A stretch of DNA of 64,000 nucleotides from Streptomyces seoulensis (GTDB taxonomy: Bacteria; Actinomycetota; Actinomycetes; Streptomycetales; Streptomycetaceae): positions 1,984,001 through 2,048,000 of the forward strand of contig NZ_CP032229.1 of assembly GCF_004328625.1 (NCBI RefSeq), given 5' to 3'. How positions within the stretch are numbered: the stretch's first letter is position 1; each line of letters begins with the position of its first letter. Shown here in pieces: positions 56,552 to 64,000 of the stretch. A program made the position numbers and the translations under genes. Under the pieces are notes generated by a model that was not told the DNA's origin, did not search any database, and was given only the letters and a program-made list of their open reading frames with translations.

Positions 56552-57361
56552 TCAGCCCGGCTGACAGGCGGGGCACCAGAAGAGGTTGCGGCCGGCGAGC
56601 CCGGCGGTGCGGATCTCGCTGCCGCAGAGGTGGCAGGGCTGGGCGGCCCGGCGGTAGACGTACACCTCGCCGCCATGGTCGTCGACGCGGGGCGGGCGGC
56701 CCATCGCTTCCGGGGTGTGCTCGGGGCGGACGGTGTCGATGCGGCCCAGGCGTACGCCCTCGCGCATCAGCGCCGCAAGGTCGGCCCAGATCGCGTCCCA
56801 CTCGGCCTTGGTGAGGTCGCGGCCGGCGCGGTAGGGGTCGATGCCGTGCCGGAAGAGGACCTCGGCGCGGTAGACGTTGCCGACGCCCGCGATGACCTTC
56901 TGGTCCATCAGCAGGGCGGCGACCGAGGTGCGGCTGCGGCTGATCCGCGCCCAGGCGGCGGCCGGGTCGGCGTCGGGGCGCAGCGGGTCGGGGCCGAGGC
57001 GGTCGTGGACGGCCCGCTTCTCGGCGTCGGTGATCAGCGCACAGGTGGTCGGGCCGCGCAGGTCGACGTAGGCGGTGTCGTTGGCGAGGCGGAGCCGGAC
57101 GGTGTCCGTCGGCGGGGGCGCGGGGGCCGGGCCGAAGGCGACCTTGCCGAAGAGACCGAGGTGGATGTGGACCCAGTCGCTGTCGCGGAAGCCGAGGAAG
57201 AGGTGCTTGCCGTGGGCGTCGGTGGTGGTCAGCCCGGCGCCGGTGAGCAGATCGGCGGCGTCGGCGAACTTGCCCTGGGGGCTGGTCACCAGCGGGGCGG
57301 TACCGGCGAAGCGCTCGGCGTAGTCCCGCGCCAGCCGGTGGATCGTGTGCCCTTCTGGCAC
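56552..57361 (-). CDS. Fpg/Nei family DNA glycosylase
   Basis: A bifunctional base-excision glycosylase/AP lyase of 269 residues. It starts with the GTG-encoded Met followed by PEGHTIHR; Pro2 is the catalytic nucleophile and Glu3 its helper, in the Nei subgroup form (PEGH). The H2TH segment is DQKVIAGVGNVYRAEVLF. The zinc finger is CHLCGSEIRTAGLAGRNLFW CPAC (four Cys). Actinobacteria carry several Nei paralogues; I would call it Nei-like, without choosing the substrate. It is encoded 67 nt downstream of rpiB, past a stem-loop. Confidence 0.93.
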   Translation of the reverse strand: MPEGHTIHRLARDYAERFAGTAPLVTSPQGKFADAADLLTGAGLTTTDAHGKHLFLGFRDSDWVHIHLGLFGKVAFGPAPAPPPTDTVRLRLANDTAYVDLRGPTTCALITDAEKRAVHDRLGPDPLRPDADPAAAWARISRSRTSVAALLMDQKVIAGVGNVYRAEVLFRHGIDPYRAGRDLTKAEWDAIWADLAALMREGVRLGRIDTVRPEHTPEAMGRPPRVDDHGGEVYVYRRAAQPCHLCGSEIRTAGLAGRNLFWCPACQPG

Positions 57362-57390
57362 GGCCGGGCGTCCTTCCTGGGTCTGCGGGG

Positions 57391-57420
57391 CGCCCCCGCC
57401 GCGCTCGGGCGGCGGGGGCG
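57391..57420 (-). terminator. Stem-loop downstream of rpiB
   Basis: A 12-bp stem (CGCCCCCGCCGC and complement, 57391-57402 with 57409-57420) with a 6-nt loop lies 8 nt past the rpiB stop codon. Confidence 0.72.
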
Positions 57421-57428
57421 ACGCGGGG

Positions 57429-57914
57429 TTACTGCTGGGGGTGGTGCGCCGGGATGGGCGGGAGCTCGCCGGTGTTCTCGTACTCCGTCAGCATGTCGAT
57501 GCGCCGGACGTGGCGCTCCTCGCCGGAGAACGGGGTGCCCAGGAAGATCTCGACGAACTTGGTCGCCTCGTCCTCGGTGTGCATCCGGGCGCCGACGGCG
57601 ATGACGTTGGCGTCGTTGTGCTCGCGGCCGAGCGCGGCGGTCTCCTCGCTCCAGGCGAGGGCGGCGCGCACCCCCTTCACCTTGTTGGCGGCGATCTGCT
57701 CGCCGTTGCCGGAGCCGCCGATCACGATGCCGAGGGAGCCGGGGTCCGCGACGGTGCGCTCAGCGGCCCGGAGGCAGAAGGGCGGGTAGTCGTCCTGGGC
57801 GTCGTAGATGTGCGGCCCGCAGTCGACGGGCTCGTGCCCCGCCGCCTTCAGCCACTCGACGAGGTGGTTCTTGAGTTCGTAGCCCGCATGGTCGGAGCCG
57901 AGATACACGCGCAT
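57429..57914 (-). CDS. rpiB: Ribose-5-phosphate isomerase B
   Basis: Interconverts ribose-5-phosphate and ribulose-5-phosphate in the pentose phosphate pathway. The 161-residue protein starts RVYLGSDHAGYELKNHL, and GIVIGGSGNGEQIAANKVKG forms the phosphate-binding active site. The mycobacterial/actinobacterial form uses Glu in place of the Cys of the E. coli enzyme (here GSGNGEQ region), which fits. The ATG is clear. Confidence 0.95.
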   Translation of the reverse strand: MRVYLGSDHAGYELKNHLVEWLKAAGHEPVDCGPHIYDAQDDYPPFCLRAAERTVADPGSLGIVIGGSGNGEQIAANKVKGVRAALAWSEETAALGREHNDANVIAVGARMHTEDEATKFVEIFLGTPFSGEERHVRRIDMLTEYENTGELPPIPAHHPQQ

Positions 57915-57987
57915 GGACCGAGTGTGTCACGCCCGAATCCGGGCAGCAGCTCCGGGTTCGATCGGGGATATGTGATGCGGACCATAG

Positions 57988-58009
57988 AACCTCAAGGAAA
58001 CCTCAAGTA
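57988..58009. repeat. Tandem 11-bp direct repeat upstream of the amino-acid permease
   Basis: AACCTCAAGGA is followed directly by AACCTCAAGTA (10 of 11 identical), and a GAGGTT inverted half-copy lies at 58024-58029. It is about 150 nt upstream of the permease ATG. The GAAAC and GTAAC words resemble half-sites of GlnR nitrogen-control boxes, but the spacing is 5, not 6, so this is weak. Confidence 0.45.
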
Positions 58010-58159
58010 ACAATCCGGATTCAGAGGTTCCCGAATTCGTTCCCCTCAGATTCACTGGACCGCCTCGTACACCGCTCGTGCGAGGCCCCGTACGACGACG
58101 TACGACTGCTGCGCCGTACGTACGGGAACCGCTCCACCTGGCGCAAAGGAATTCCGCCC

Positions 58160-59584
58160 ATGTCCCATGGTTCCGGGCTGCAAGCAGGTCTCAAGAACCG
58201 CCACCTTTCGATGATCGCCATCGGAGGTGTGATCGGTGCCGGTCTTTTCGTCGGCTCCAGTACGGGTATCGCCACCGCGGGCCCCGGCATCCTGCTGTCC
58301 TACGCCCTCGTCGGCACGCTCGTCGTCCTCGTGATGCGGATGCTGGGCGAGATGTCCGCGGCCAACCCGACCTCCGGGTCCTTCTCCGCGCACGCCGACC
58401 GCGCGCTCGGCCGCTGGGCCGGGTTCTCCATCGGCTGGCTGTACTGGTTCTTCTGGGTCGTGGTGCTCGCCGTCGAGGCGACGGCCGGCGCGAAGATCCT
58501 GGAGGGCTGGATACCGGCCGTCCCGCAGTGGGGCTGGGCGCTGATCGTGATGCTGGTGCTCACGGCCACCAACCTGGTCTCGGTGGGCTCCTACGGCGAG
58601 TTCGAGTTCTGGTTCGCCGGGATCAAGGTCGTGGCGATCGGCGCGTTCATCGTGGTCGGCGCGCTGGCGGTCTTCGGGGTGCTGCCGGGGGCGCACAGCG
58701 ACAAGGCGGGCCTGTCCAACCTCACCGCGCACGGGGGCTTCCTGCCGCACGGGCCGGGCGCGATCCTCACCGGTGTGCTGCTGGTCGTCTTCTCCTTCAT
58801 GGGCTCCGAGATCGCCACGCTGGCGGCCGGTGAGTCGGAGAACCCGCAGCGCGCGGTCACCAAGTCGACCAACAGCATCATCTGGCGCATCGCGGTCTTC
58901 TACCTGGGCTCGATCCTCGTCGTGGTCTCGCTGCTGCCGTGGAACGACCCGTCGATCAAGACCGACGGCTCCTACGTGGCCGCGCTGAACTCGCTGGGTA
59001 TCGCGCACGCCGGTCAGATCATGAACTTCATCGTGCTGACCTCGGTGCTGTCCTGTCTGAACTCGGGTCTGTACACCGCGTCCCGGATGGCGTTCTCGCT
59101 CGGTGAGCGGGGTGACGCGCCGAAGATGTTCGCGAAGACCAACTCCCGCGGTGTGCCGATGGCCGCGATCCTGGCCTCGGTGCTGTTCGGCTTCGTCGCG
59201 GTGTTCTTCAACTACAAGTTCCCCGACTCGGTCTTCCTCTTCCTGGTGAACTCCAGCGGCGCGGTCGCGCTCTTCGTCTGGCTGGTCATCTGCTTCTCGC
59301 AGCTCCGGATGCGGAAGATCATCCAGCGGGAGGCGCCGGAGAAGCTCGTCGTCAAGATGTGGCTCTACCCGTACCTCACCTGGGCCACGGCCGCGCTGAT
59401 CGTCTTCGTCCTCGGCTACATGCTGACCGACACGGAACACGACGGCCGCGAGACGGTCCTGCTCTCCCTGATGGTCGCCGCCATCGTCCTGATCATCGCC
59501 TTCGTGAAGCAGTCGGTCACGGCGAAGAAGAACCAGCCGGAGATCCCGGCGACGGAGGACCCGGAGAAGGTCCCGGCGGCCTAG
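58160..59584 (+). CDS. Amino acid permease (APC family)
   Basis: A 474-residue transporter with about 12 spans. The N-terminal signature LSMIAIGGVIGAGLFVGSS and the AEATAGAK-like region place it in the AAT/GABA-permease group (for example GABA, proline or D-Ser/D-Ala/Gly importers). It is 60-70% similar by eye to the second permease at 60938-62320. The ATG follows CAAAGGAA 8 nt upstream. It is monocistronic with a strong terminator behind it. The specific amino acid cannot be read from sequence. Confidence 0.93.
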   Translation: MSHGSGLQAGLKNRHLSMIAIGGVIGAGLFVGSSTGIATAGPGILLSYALVGTLVVLVMRMLGEMSAANPTSGSFSAHADRALGRWAGFSIGWLYWFFWVVVLAVEATAGAKILEGWIPAVPQWGWALIVMLVLTATNLVSVGSYGEFEFWFAGIKVVAIGAFIVVGALAVFGVLPGAHSDKAGLSNLTAHGGFLPHGPGAILTGVLLVVFSFMGSEIATLAAGESENPQRAVTKSTNSIIWRIAVFYLGSILVVVSLLPWNDPSIKTDGSYVAALNSLGIAHAGQIMNFIVLTSVLSCLNSGLYTASRMAFSLGERGDAPKMFAKTNSRGVPMAAILASVLFGFVAVFFNYKFPDSVFLFLVNSSGAVALFVWLVICFSQLRMRKIIQREAPEKLVVKMWLYPYLTWATAALIVFVLGYMLTDTEHDGRETVLLSLMVAAIVLIIAFVKQSVTAKKNQPEIPATEDPEKVPAA

Positions 59585-59600
59585 CCTCCGGCCCGACATC

Positions 59601-59648
59601 GACGTGAGAGGGGAGGGAGCCCGGCGGGGCTCCCTCCCCTCTCACGTC
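59601..59648 (+). terminator. Terminator of the first permease gene
   Basis: A perfect 22-bp stem (from GACGTGAGAGG to GAGCCC and its complement) with a GGCG loop lies 17 nt past the permease stop codon. It is the longest perfect stem in the window. Confidence 0.9.
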
Positions 59649-59652
59649 TCTG

Positions 59653-59915
59653 TCAGCCACCGAGCACGAGCCCCACGCCGACGAAGAGCGGCAGTGTGAG
59701 GAGCACCCTGATCGGCAGCCCCGCGGGGAACGGCGGCAGTTCGGCCTCCGGCACCCCGGCCTCCCGGGCGAGGACCGGCGTGCCAGGCCCTCGTGCTGGC
59801 CTGGCACGGACAGCGTCATACCGAAGAGCATCCCGCTGAACGCTCCGAGACACCCCGCGACGGAGCGGCCCTCCAGGGCGTAGAGCCCCATCGCCACCAG
59901 AACACCCAGAGGGAG
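59653..59915 (-). pseudogene. Decayed membrane protein gene
   Basis: Read on the minus strand, one frame gives LALPLGVLVAMGLYALEGR and GCLGAFSGMLFGMTLSVPGQ (membrane-like), preceded by a TGA. Near 59780-59805 the sense moves to another frame ending VLLTLPLFVGVGLVLGG and a stop at 59653. Both ends look like one former membrane protein that lost its 5' end and acquired a frameshift. It could also be two unrelated chance frames; a sequencing error would also produce the shift. Confidence 0.45.
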
Positions 59916-60005
59916 GGCGAGTCAGAGTGGCCCGGCCGCGCGGCCGGCCCCCAAGGGCGTGACGACACGGCTCCGTCCTCGGACCACGCGCGCGCCGACC
60001 TCGTG

Positions 60006-60041
60006 AAAAAGCCCCAGGACCGGTCGGTCCTGGGGCTTTTT
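60006..60041 (-). terminator. Terminator downstream of bioY
   Basis: A 16-bp perfect stem (AAAAAGCCCCAGGACC and complement) with a 4-nt loop, flanked by A5 and T5, lies 12 nt past the bioY stop codon. It is a classical intrinsic terminator. Confidence 0.92.
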
Positions 60042-60053
60042 CGGTGCCTGGCG

Positions 60054-60629
60054 TCAGCGCTTCAGGAACTTCCACGCCGTCGGGAGGACGCCCATCGCCA
60101 GGGCCGCCTTGAGGGCGTCACCGATGAGGAAGGGGGTCAGGCCCGCCGCGATGGCCGCTGTGGCGGACATGTGGGCGGTGAGGGCGAGGTAGGGGACGCC
60201 GACGGCGTAGATGATGGCCTCGCCGACGAGCATCGTGCCCGCCATGCGCAGCGGGGAGCGGTCCGCGCCCCGGCGGGCGAGGGCGCCGACGGCCGCGGCG
60301 GCGAGGAGCATGCCGAGGACGTAGCCGAAGGAGACGGACGCGCCGGAGCCGCCCTGGGCGAACCACGGCACACCGGCGAGGCCCGCGGCGGCGTACAGCG
60401 CGAGGGCGGCGAAGCCGCGGCGGGCGCCGAGCGTCGTGCCGACCAGCAGCGCGGCGAAGGTCTGCCCCGTCACCGGGACCGGCGAGCCGGGCACCGGCAC
60501 CGCGATCTGGGCCGCGACACCGGTGAGCGCAGCCCCGCCGAGCACGAGGGCGGCGTCGCGCACGCGCGAGGTGGGAAGGAGGTCGGCGAGGACGGCGCCG
60601 GGCCGAGCGGTGACGCTGGCGGTGCTCAT
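60054..60629 (-). CDS. bioY: Biotin transporter BioY
   Basis: The substrate-binding S component of an energy-coupling-factor biotin transporter. The 191-residue, six-span protein has GSPVPVTGQTFAALLVGTTLG, the family signature, and GYVLGMLLAAAAVG and PFLIGDALKAALAMGV. No ECF ATPase/T genes (bioM, bioN) are next to it, so it either uses shared ECF modules or acts alone, as some solitary BioY proteins do. It is divergent from the second permease across 308 nt. Confidence 0.93.
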   Translation of the reverse strand: MSTASVTARPGAVLADLLPTSRVRDAALVLGGAALTGVAAQIAVPVPGSPVPVTGQTFAALLVGTTLGARRGFAALALYAAAGLAGVPWFAQGGSGASVSFGYVLGMLLAAAAVGALARRGADRSPLRMAGTMLVGEAIIYAVGVPYLALTAHMSATAAIAAGLTPFLIGDALKAALAMGVLPTAWKFLKR

Positions 60630-60937
60630 GGGGACTCCGCGGGTCTGTGGACAGGGGCAGGGGACAACACCGCGACGCTATACCGGCCCGCACGCGCCGA
60701 TCACCGTCTGTGCTCGACAAAGGCGTGAACAGCGGCTTGGTGGGCTTCGCACAAAGGATGCGCCTTACACCGGACCCGGCGTGATACCGGTCACCGAGCG
60801 CCCCGCCACCCGGTGAACGGACGTAAGCATTCCGTAGGCACACCGTCCGCATACCGGACACTCCGCGTACCCCCCGGCCGGCTTCGCCCAGACTGGGGGA
60901 GTTTTTACCCACCTACCGCACTGGACGAGCCGCGCCG
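60630..60937. promoter_or_regulatory. Divergent promoter region of bioY and the second permease
   Basis: A 308-nt stretch without a gene. It contains GCTATACCGG (about 60675-60684) as a possible -10 for bioY and several ACCGG/CCGGT words. I found no clear biotin-repressor palindrome and no strong ribosome site for the permease ATG. Confidence 0.45.
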
Positions 60938-62320
60938 ATGCCCAGCACCACCACGCAAGCGTCCCAGGAGCAGAAGCAGGGCGTCCCGCTCTCCTCCGGC
61001 CTCAAACAGCGCCACCTCTCCATGATCGCCCTGGGCGGGGTGATCGGCGCGGGCCTGTTCGTCGGCTCCGGCGCCGGTATCGCCGCCGCGGGCCCCTCCA
61101 TCGTGGTCGCCTACACCCTCTCCGGCCTGCTGGTCCTGCTGGTGATGCGGATGCTGGGCGAGCTGTCCTCGGCGTACCCCTCCTCGGGGTCGTTCTCCGC
61201 GCACGCCGAGCGCGCGATCGGGCCGTGGGCCGGGTTCACCGTCGGCTGGTCGTTCTGGGTCATGCAGTGCACGGTGGTCGGCCTGGAGGGCATCGGCGCC
61301 GGGAAGATCGTCAGCGGCTGGCTGCCCGGGACCCCGCAGTGGGCCTGGGTCGCGCTGTTCATGCTGGTCTTCTGCGGCGCCAACCTGACCGCGGTGAAGA
61401 ACTTCGGCGAGTTCGAGTTCTGGTTCGCCGCCCTCAAGGTCGCCGCGATCTGCGGCTTCCTGCTGCTCGGCGTGCTGGCCATAGCGGGCGTACTGCCCGG
61501 CACCCACTCCCCCGGCGCCTCCCACCTCACCGACTTCCTGCCCAACGGCGGCGAGGGCCTGGTCCTCGGCCTGCTCGCGTCGGTGTTCGCGTACGGCGGT
61601 CTGGAGACGGTCACCATCGCGGCCGCCGAGTCCGAGGACCCGGTGCGGGGCGTGGCGAGCGCGGTGCGCACCACGATGTGGCGGATCGCGCTGTTCTACA
61701 TCGGCTCGATGGCCGTCGTGGTCACCCTGGTGCCGTGGGACTCGAAGGAGGTCGTGGAGCGCGGCCCGTACGTCGCCGCCCTGGACACCCTCGGCATCCC
61801 CGGCGCCGGCCGCGTGATGGACGTCGTGGTGCTGGCCGCGCTGCTCTCCGCGATGAACGCCAACATCTACGGCTCCTCGCGCATGCTGCACTCCCTGGTC
61901 CAGCGGGGCCTCGGCCCGAAGGCGCTGGCGAAGGTGTCCGGCGGGGTGCCCCGGATCGCGGTGCTGGTCTCGTCGGTGTTCGGCTTCGGCTGCGTGCTGC
62001 TGAGCTACTGGCGCCCGGACGACGTGTTCATGTGGCTGCTCAACATGATCGGCGCGGTCATCCTGGTGGTCTGGATGTTCGTCGGCGCCTCCCAGCTCCT
62101 GCTGCGCCGCCGCGCCGAGCGCGCCGGTGACCCGCCGCCCGCCGTGCGGATGTGGGCGTTCCCGTGGCTGACCTGGGCCGCGCTGCTGGGCATGGTGGTG
62201 ATCCTGGTACTGATGGCCCAGCAGCCCGGTACCCGCGTCCAGCTCTACTCCACCGGCGGCATGACCCTGGCCCTGGCGGCGGGCGGCTACGTCTGGCAGC
62301 GGGCGCGCGCCCGGAGCTGA
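60938..62320 (+). CDS. Amino acid permease (APC family), second copy
   Basis: A 460-residue transporter, about 12 spans, of the same AAT group as 58160-59584. Shared landmarks are LSMIALGGVIGAGLFVGSG, RMLGELSSAYPSSGSFSAHAERAIG and NFGEFEFWFAALKVAAICGF. The C-terminus is shorter and basic (ARARS). Its Shine-Dalgarno is weak. Terminator 62344-62376 follows. The two permeases flank a decayed gene and bioY, suggesting an old duplication. Confidence 0.93.
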   Translation: MPSTTTQASQEQKQGVPLSSGLKQRHLSMIALGGVIGAGLFVGSGAGIAAAGPSIVVAYTLSGLLVLLVMRMLGELSSAYPSSGSFSAHAERAIGPWAGFTVGWSFWVMQCTVVGLEGIGAGKIVSGWLPGTPQWAWVALFMLVFCGANLTAVKNFGEFEFWFAALKVAAICGFLLLGVLAIAGVLPGTHSPGASHLTDFLPNGGEGLVLGLLASVFAYGGLETVTIAAAESEDPVRGVASAVRTTMWRIALFYIGSMAVVVTLVPWDSKEVVERGPYVAALDTLGIPGAGRVMDVVVLAALLSAMNANIYGSSRMLHSLVQRGLGPKALAKVSGGVPRIAVLVSSVFGFGCVLLSYWRPDDVFMWLLNMIGAVILVVWMFVGASQLLLRRRAERAGDPPPAVRMWAFPWLTWAALLGMVVILVLMAQQPGTRVQLYSTGGMTLALAAGGYVWQRARARS

Positions 62321-62343
62321 GCCCCCGCAGCAGCCCGCAGAAG

Positions 62344-62376
62344 AAGGCCCTCACGTGCACGACACGTGGGGGCCTT
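62344..62376 (+). terminator. Terminator of the second permease gene
   Basis: AAGGCCCTCACGTG pairs with CACGTGGGGGCCTT (one G-U pair) around a 5-nt loop, followed by T. Confidence 0.82.
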
Positions 62377-62423
62377 TCGCGTACCCCCATGTCCGGGCGG
62401 AGCTTTTTGTTGCTAGCGTGTAG

Positions 62424-62440
62424 TTGCAAGTAAGTTGCAA
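62424..62440 (+). promoter_or_regulatory. Nur box upstream of sodF
   Basis: TTGCAA-GTAAG-TTGCAA matches the Streptomyces Nur consensus (tTGCaa-N5-ttGCAA). Ni-bound Nur represses sodF so that nickel SodN is used instead. It lies 23 nt upstream of the sodF ATG, within the promoter or 5' leader. Confidence 0.85.
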
Positions 62441-62463
62441 TAAGGCTCGGAGGGGACCCGTCC

Positions 62464-63111
62464 ATGTCCGTCTACACGCTGCCCGAACTGCCCTACGACT
62501 ACGCCGCGCTCGCGCCGGTCATCAGCCCCGAGATCATCGAGCTGCACCACGACAAGCACCACGCGGCCTATGTGAAGGGCGCCAACGACACCCTGGAGCA
62601 GCTCGCCGAGGCGCGGGACAAGGACGCCTGGGGCTCGGTGAACGGGCTCGAGAAGAGCCTCGCCTTCCACCTCTCCGGCCACATCCTGCACAGCATCTAC
62701 TGGCAGAACATGACCGGCCCGAAGGACGGCGGCGGCGAGCCGCTGGAGCGGGACGGGGTGGGCGAACTGGCGGACGCGATCAAGGAGTCGTTCGGCTCCT
62801 TCGCGGCCTTCAAGGCCCAGCTGACCAAGGCGTCGGCCACCACCCAGGGCTCCGGCTGGGGCGTGCTGGCGTACGAGCCGCTGAGCGGCCGGCTGATCGT
62901 GGAGCAGATCTACGACCACCAGGGCAACGTCGGCCAGGGCTCCACCCCGGTGCTGGTGTTCGACGCCTGGGAGCACGCCTTCTACCTCCAGTACAAGAAC
63001 CAGAAGGTCGACTTCATCGAGGCGATGTGGCAGGTCGTGAACTGGCAGGACGTGGCCCGGCGCTACACCGCCGCCAAGTCCCGCGCGGACGTGCTGCTGC
63101 TGGCCCCCTGA
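62464..63111 (+). CDS. sodF: Superoxide dismutase [Fe/Zn type]
   Basis: Dismutates superoxide in the cytoplasm. The 215-residue Fe/Mn-family protein starts [18 protein letters not shown] and has metal ligands His in [12 protein letters not shown], His in [11 protein letters not shown], and Asp and His in [13 protein letters not shown]. Streptomyces SodF is the iron enzyme made when nickel is scarce. The ATG has GGAGGGG 7 nt upstream and a Nur box just ahead. In S. coelicolor a small RNA from the sodN 3' end pairs with the sodF leader; whether this leader is complementary needs the sodN sequence. Confidence 0.96.
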   Translation: MSVYTLPELPYDYAALAPVISPEIIELHHDKHHAAYVKGANDTLEQLAEARDKDAWGSVNGLEKSLAFHLSGHILHSIYWQNMTGPKDGGGEPLERDGVGELADAIKESFGSFAAFKAQLTKASATTQGSGWGVLAYEPLSGRLIVEQIYDHQGNVGQGSTPVLVFDAWEHAFYLQYKNQKVDFIEAMWQVVNWQDVARRYTAAKSRADVLLLAP

Positions 63112-63172
63112 AGTTTCCGAGCGTCCCGCCTCGTGATCGTCTTCTCAACCTTCACCCGGCGGGCGGATGAAG

Positions 63173-63209
63173 GAAGCCCCCCGCGAGGACGTGACTCGCG
63201 GGGGGCTTC
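63173..63209. terminator. Bidirectional terminator
   Basis: A perfect 15-bp stem (GAAGCCCCCCGCGAG and its complement) with a 7-nt loop lies between the convergent sodF and DsbA-like genes. Confidence 0.88.
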
Positions 63210-63221
63210 TTCACACGGCGG

Positions 63222-63884
63222 CTAGAGGTTGCTGAAGTCCGGGCCGACCGTACGGCTGCGCTTCAGCTCGTAGAAGCCCGGCACCGAGGCGACCGCGAGG
63301 GTGCCGTCCCACAGGCGGGCCGCCTCCTCGCCCTTGGGGGCCGGGGTGACGACCGGGCCGAAGAAGGCGATCTGCTCGCCGTCCGGGCCGGGGACCGCGA
63401 TGACCGGGGTGCCCACGTCCTGGCCGACCTTCTCGATGCCCTCCTTGTGGGAGGCGCGCAGCTCGGCGTCGAACTCGAAGTCGGTCTGGTCGAAGTAGTC
63501 GATCAGGTCGGCGGGCAGGCCGACCTCGTCCAGCGCGCCCACGACGGCCTCGCGGCTCGGGCCCTCGCCCTCGTTGTGGATACGGGTGCCGAGCGCGGTG
63601 TACAGCGGGCCGAGCACGTCCGCGCCGTGCTTCTGCCAGGCGGCGGTGACCACCCGGACCGGCTGCCACGCCTTGGTGGCGAGCATCTCCCGGTACTCCT
63701 CGGGCAGCTCGTCGATGCGGTCCTCGTTGAGGACGGCGAGGCTCATGATGTGCCAGCGCACCTCGATGTCCCGGACCTTCTCCACCTCCAGCACCCAGCG
63801 GGAGGTCATCCAGGCCCAGGGGCAGAGCGGGTCGAACCAGAAGTCCACCGGGGTCTTGCCCGACGTGGTCGCGGTCTCGGACAT
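63222..63884 (-). CDS. DsbA-family thioredoxin-fold protein
   Basis: A 220-residue DsbA/HCCA-isomerase fold protein. The active-site position is CPWAW (LCPWAWMTSRWV, residue ~20), so it has a single Cys where the related actinobacterial mycothiol-dependent reductases have Cys-Pro-Trp-Cys. The conserved cis-Pro region is VGTPVIAVPGPD. It has no signal peptide and is cytoplasmic. A role as a mycothiol-dependent reductase or in detoxification is possible; with one Cys a monothiol mechanism is expected. It converges with sodF. Confidence 0.88.
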   Translation of the reverse strand: MSETATTSGKTPVDFWFDPLCPWAWMTSRWVLEVEKVRDIEVRWHIMSLAVLNEDRIDELPEEYREMLATKAWQPVRVVTAAWQKHGADVLGPLYTALGTRIHNEGEGPSREAVVGALDEVGLPADLIDYFDQTDFEFDAELRASHKEGIEKVGQDVGTPVIAVPGPDGEQIAFFGPVVTPAPKGEEAARLWDGTLAVASVPGFYELKRSRTVGPDFSNL

Positions 63885-64000
63885 GTCTCTCCTCGCGAGA
63901 AGGTCTTTTCAGCGGCAACAGCGCCCCGGGCCGCGCAATTCCCCGATGCCGCCGGTCAGGGCCGCATGGCAGGATCGTCCCGTTCAGTGCCCCGCATCTT

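Noticed and set aside
57988..58011. GlnR or PhoP box
   Set aside because: The 11-bp repeats lack the PhoP consensus, and the GAAAC/GTAAC words are spaced by 5 rather than 6; kept only as an unassigned repeat.
60630..60937. Biotin repressor operator before bioY
   Set aside because: No convincing palindrome related to known BirA or BioQ sites was found.
63949..64000. Start of a further gene at the right end (GTG near 63985)
   Set aside because: Only a few codons are present, without a recognisable motif, so a call cannot be supported.

Overview
The window is a stretch of chromosome from a high-GC actinomycete, almost certainly a Streptomyces. Third codon positions are almost all G or C. The gene order nadD, proA, proB, obg-rpmA-rplU, rne, rodA-pbp2-mreD-mreC-mreB, ndk, folC, valS, clpX, clpP2-clpP1, tig, sodF is the conserved core order I know from the S. 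coelicolor SCO258x-SCO263x region. No integrase, transposase, CRISPR array or rRNA is visible. Most genes read on the minus strand, and coordinates increase against the direction of transcription.

Left part (1-9.1 kb): nadD, two 54-residue single-span membrane proteins, an M48 metallopeptidase, two secreted or membrane proteins that share an N-terminal cytoplasmic module, proline synthesis (proA and proB, separated by a small conserved gene), an L,D-transpeptidase-like lipoprotein and galE.

Glycopolymer part (8.2-17.4 and 20-21.8 kb): galE faces two successive large enzymes that each fuse a family-2 glycosyltransferase to a TagB/TagF-type polyol-phosphate transferase. A convergent GT4-type glycosyltransferase follows. 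Beyond obg-rpmA-rplU lies a translationally coupled pair, an sn-glycerol-1-phosphate dehydrogenase and a nucleotidyltransferase. Together these could supply activated glycerol-phosphate or sugar units and polymerise a phosphate-linked wall polymer. This is the most interesting non-core content, and the link between the two parts is inference.

Middle (21.9-34.6 kb): a very large RNase E/G with repeated Arg-rich blocks and a histone-H1-like Lys/Ala tail; the DUF2344 protein and its radical SAM partner, separated by four unrelated genes (one encodes an unusual Trp/Arg repeat membrane protein); and a CYTH-CHAD protein.

Core (34.7-52.3 kb): the Mre elongation/spore-wall cluster, ndk, folC, valS, the ClpXP protease genes and trigger factor. 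A site upstream of clpP1 fits the published ClgR motif.

Right part (52.5-64 kb): divergent tRNA-Pro(TGG) and tRNA-Gly(TCC), a small membrane protein, an acyltransferase, an HD protein, a SpoIIE-type phosphatase, a Fpg/Nei glycosylase, rpiB, two paralogous amino-acid permeases flanking a decayed gene and bioY, sodF with a Nur (nickel repressor) box, and a DsbA-like protein. Strong inverted repeats, probably rho-independent terminators, separate most transcription units.
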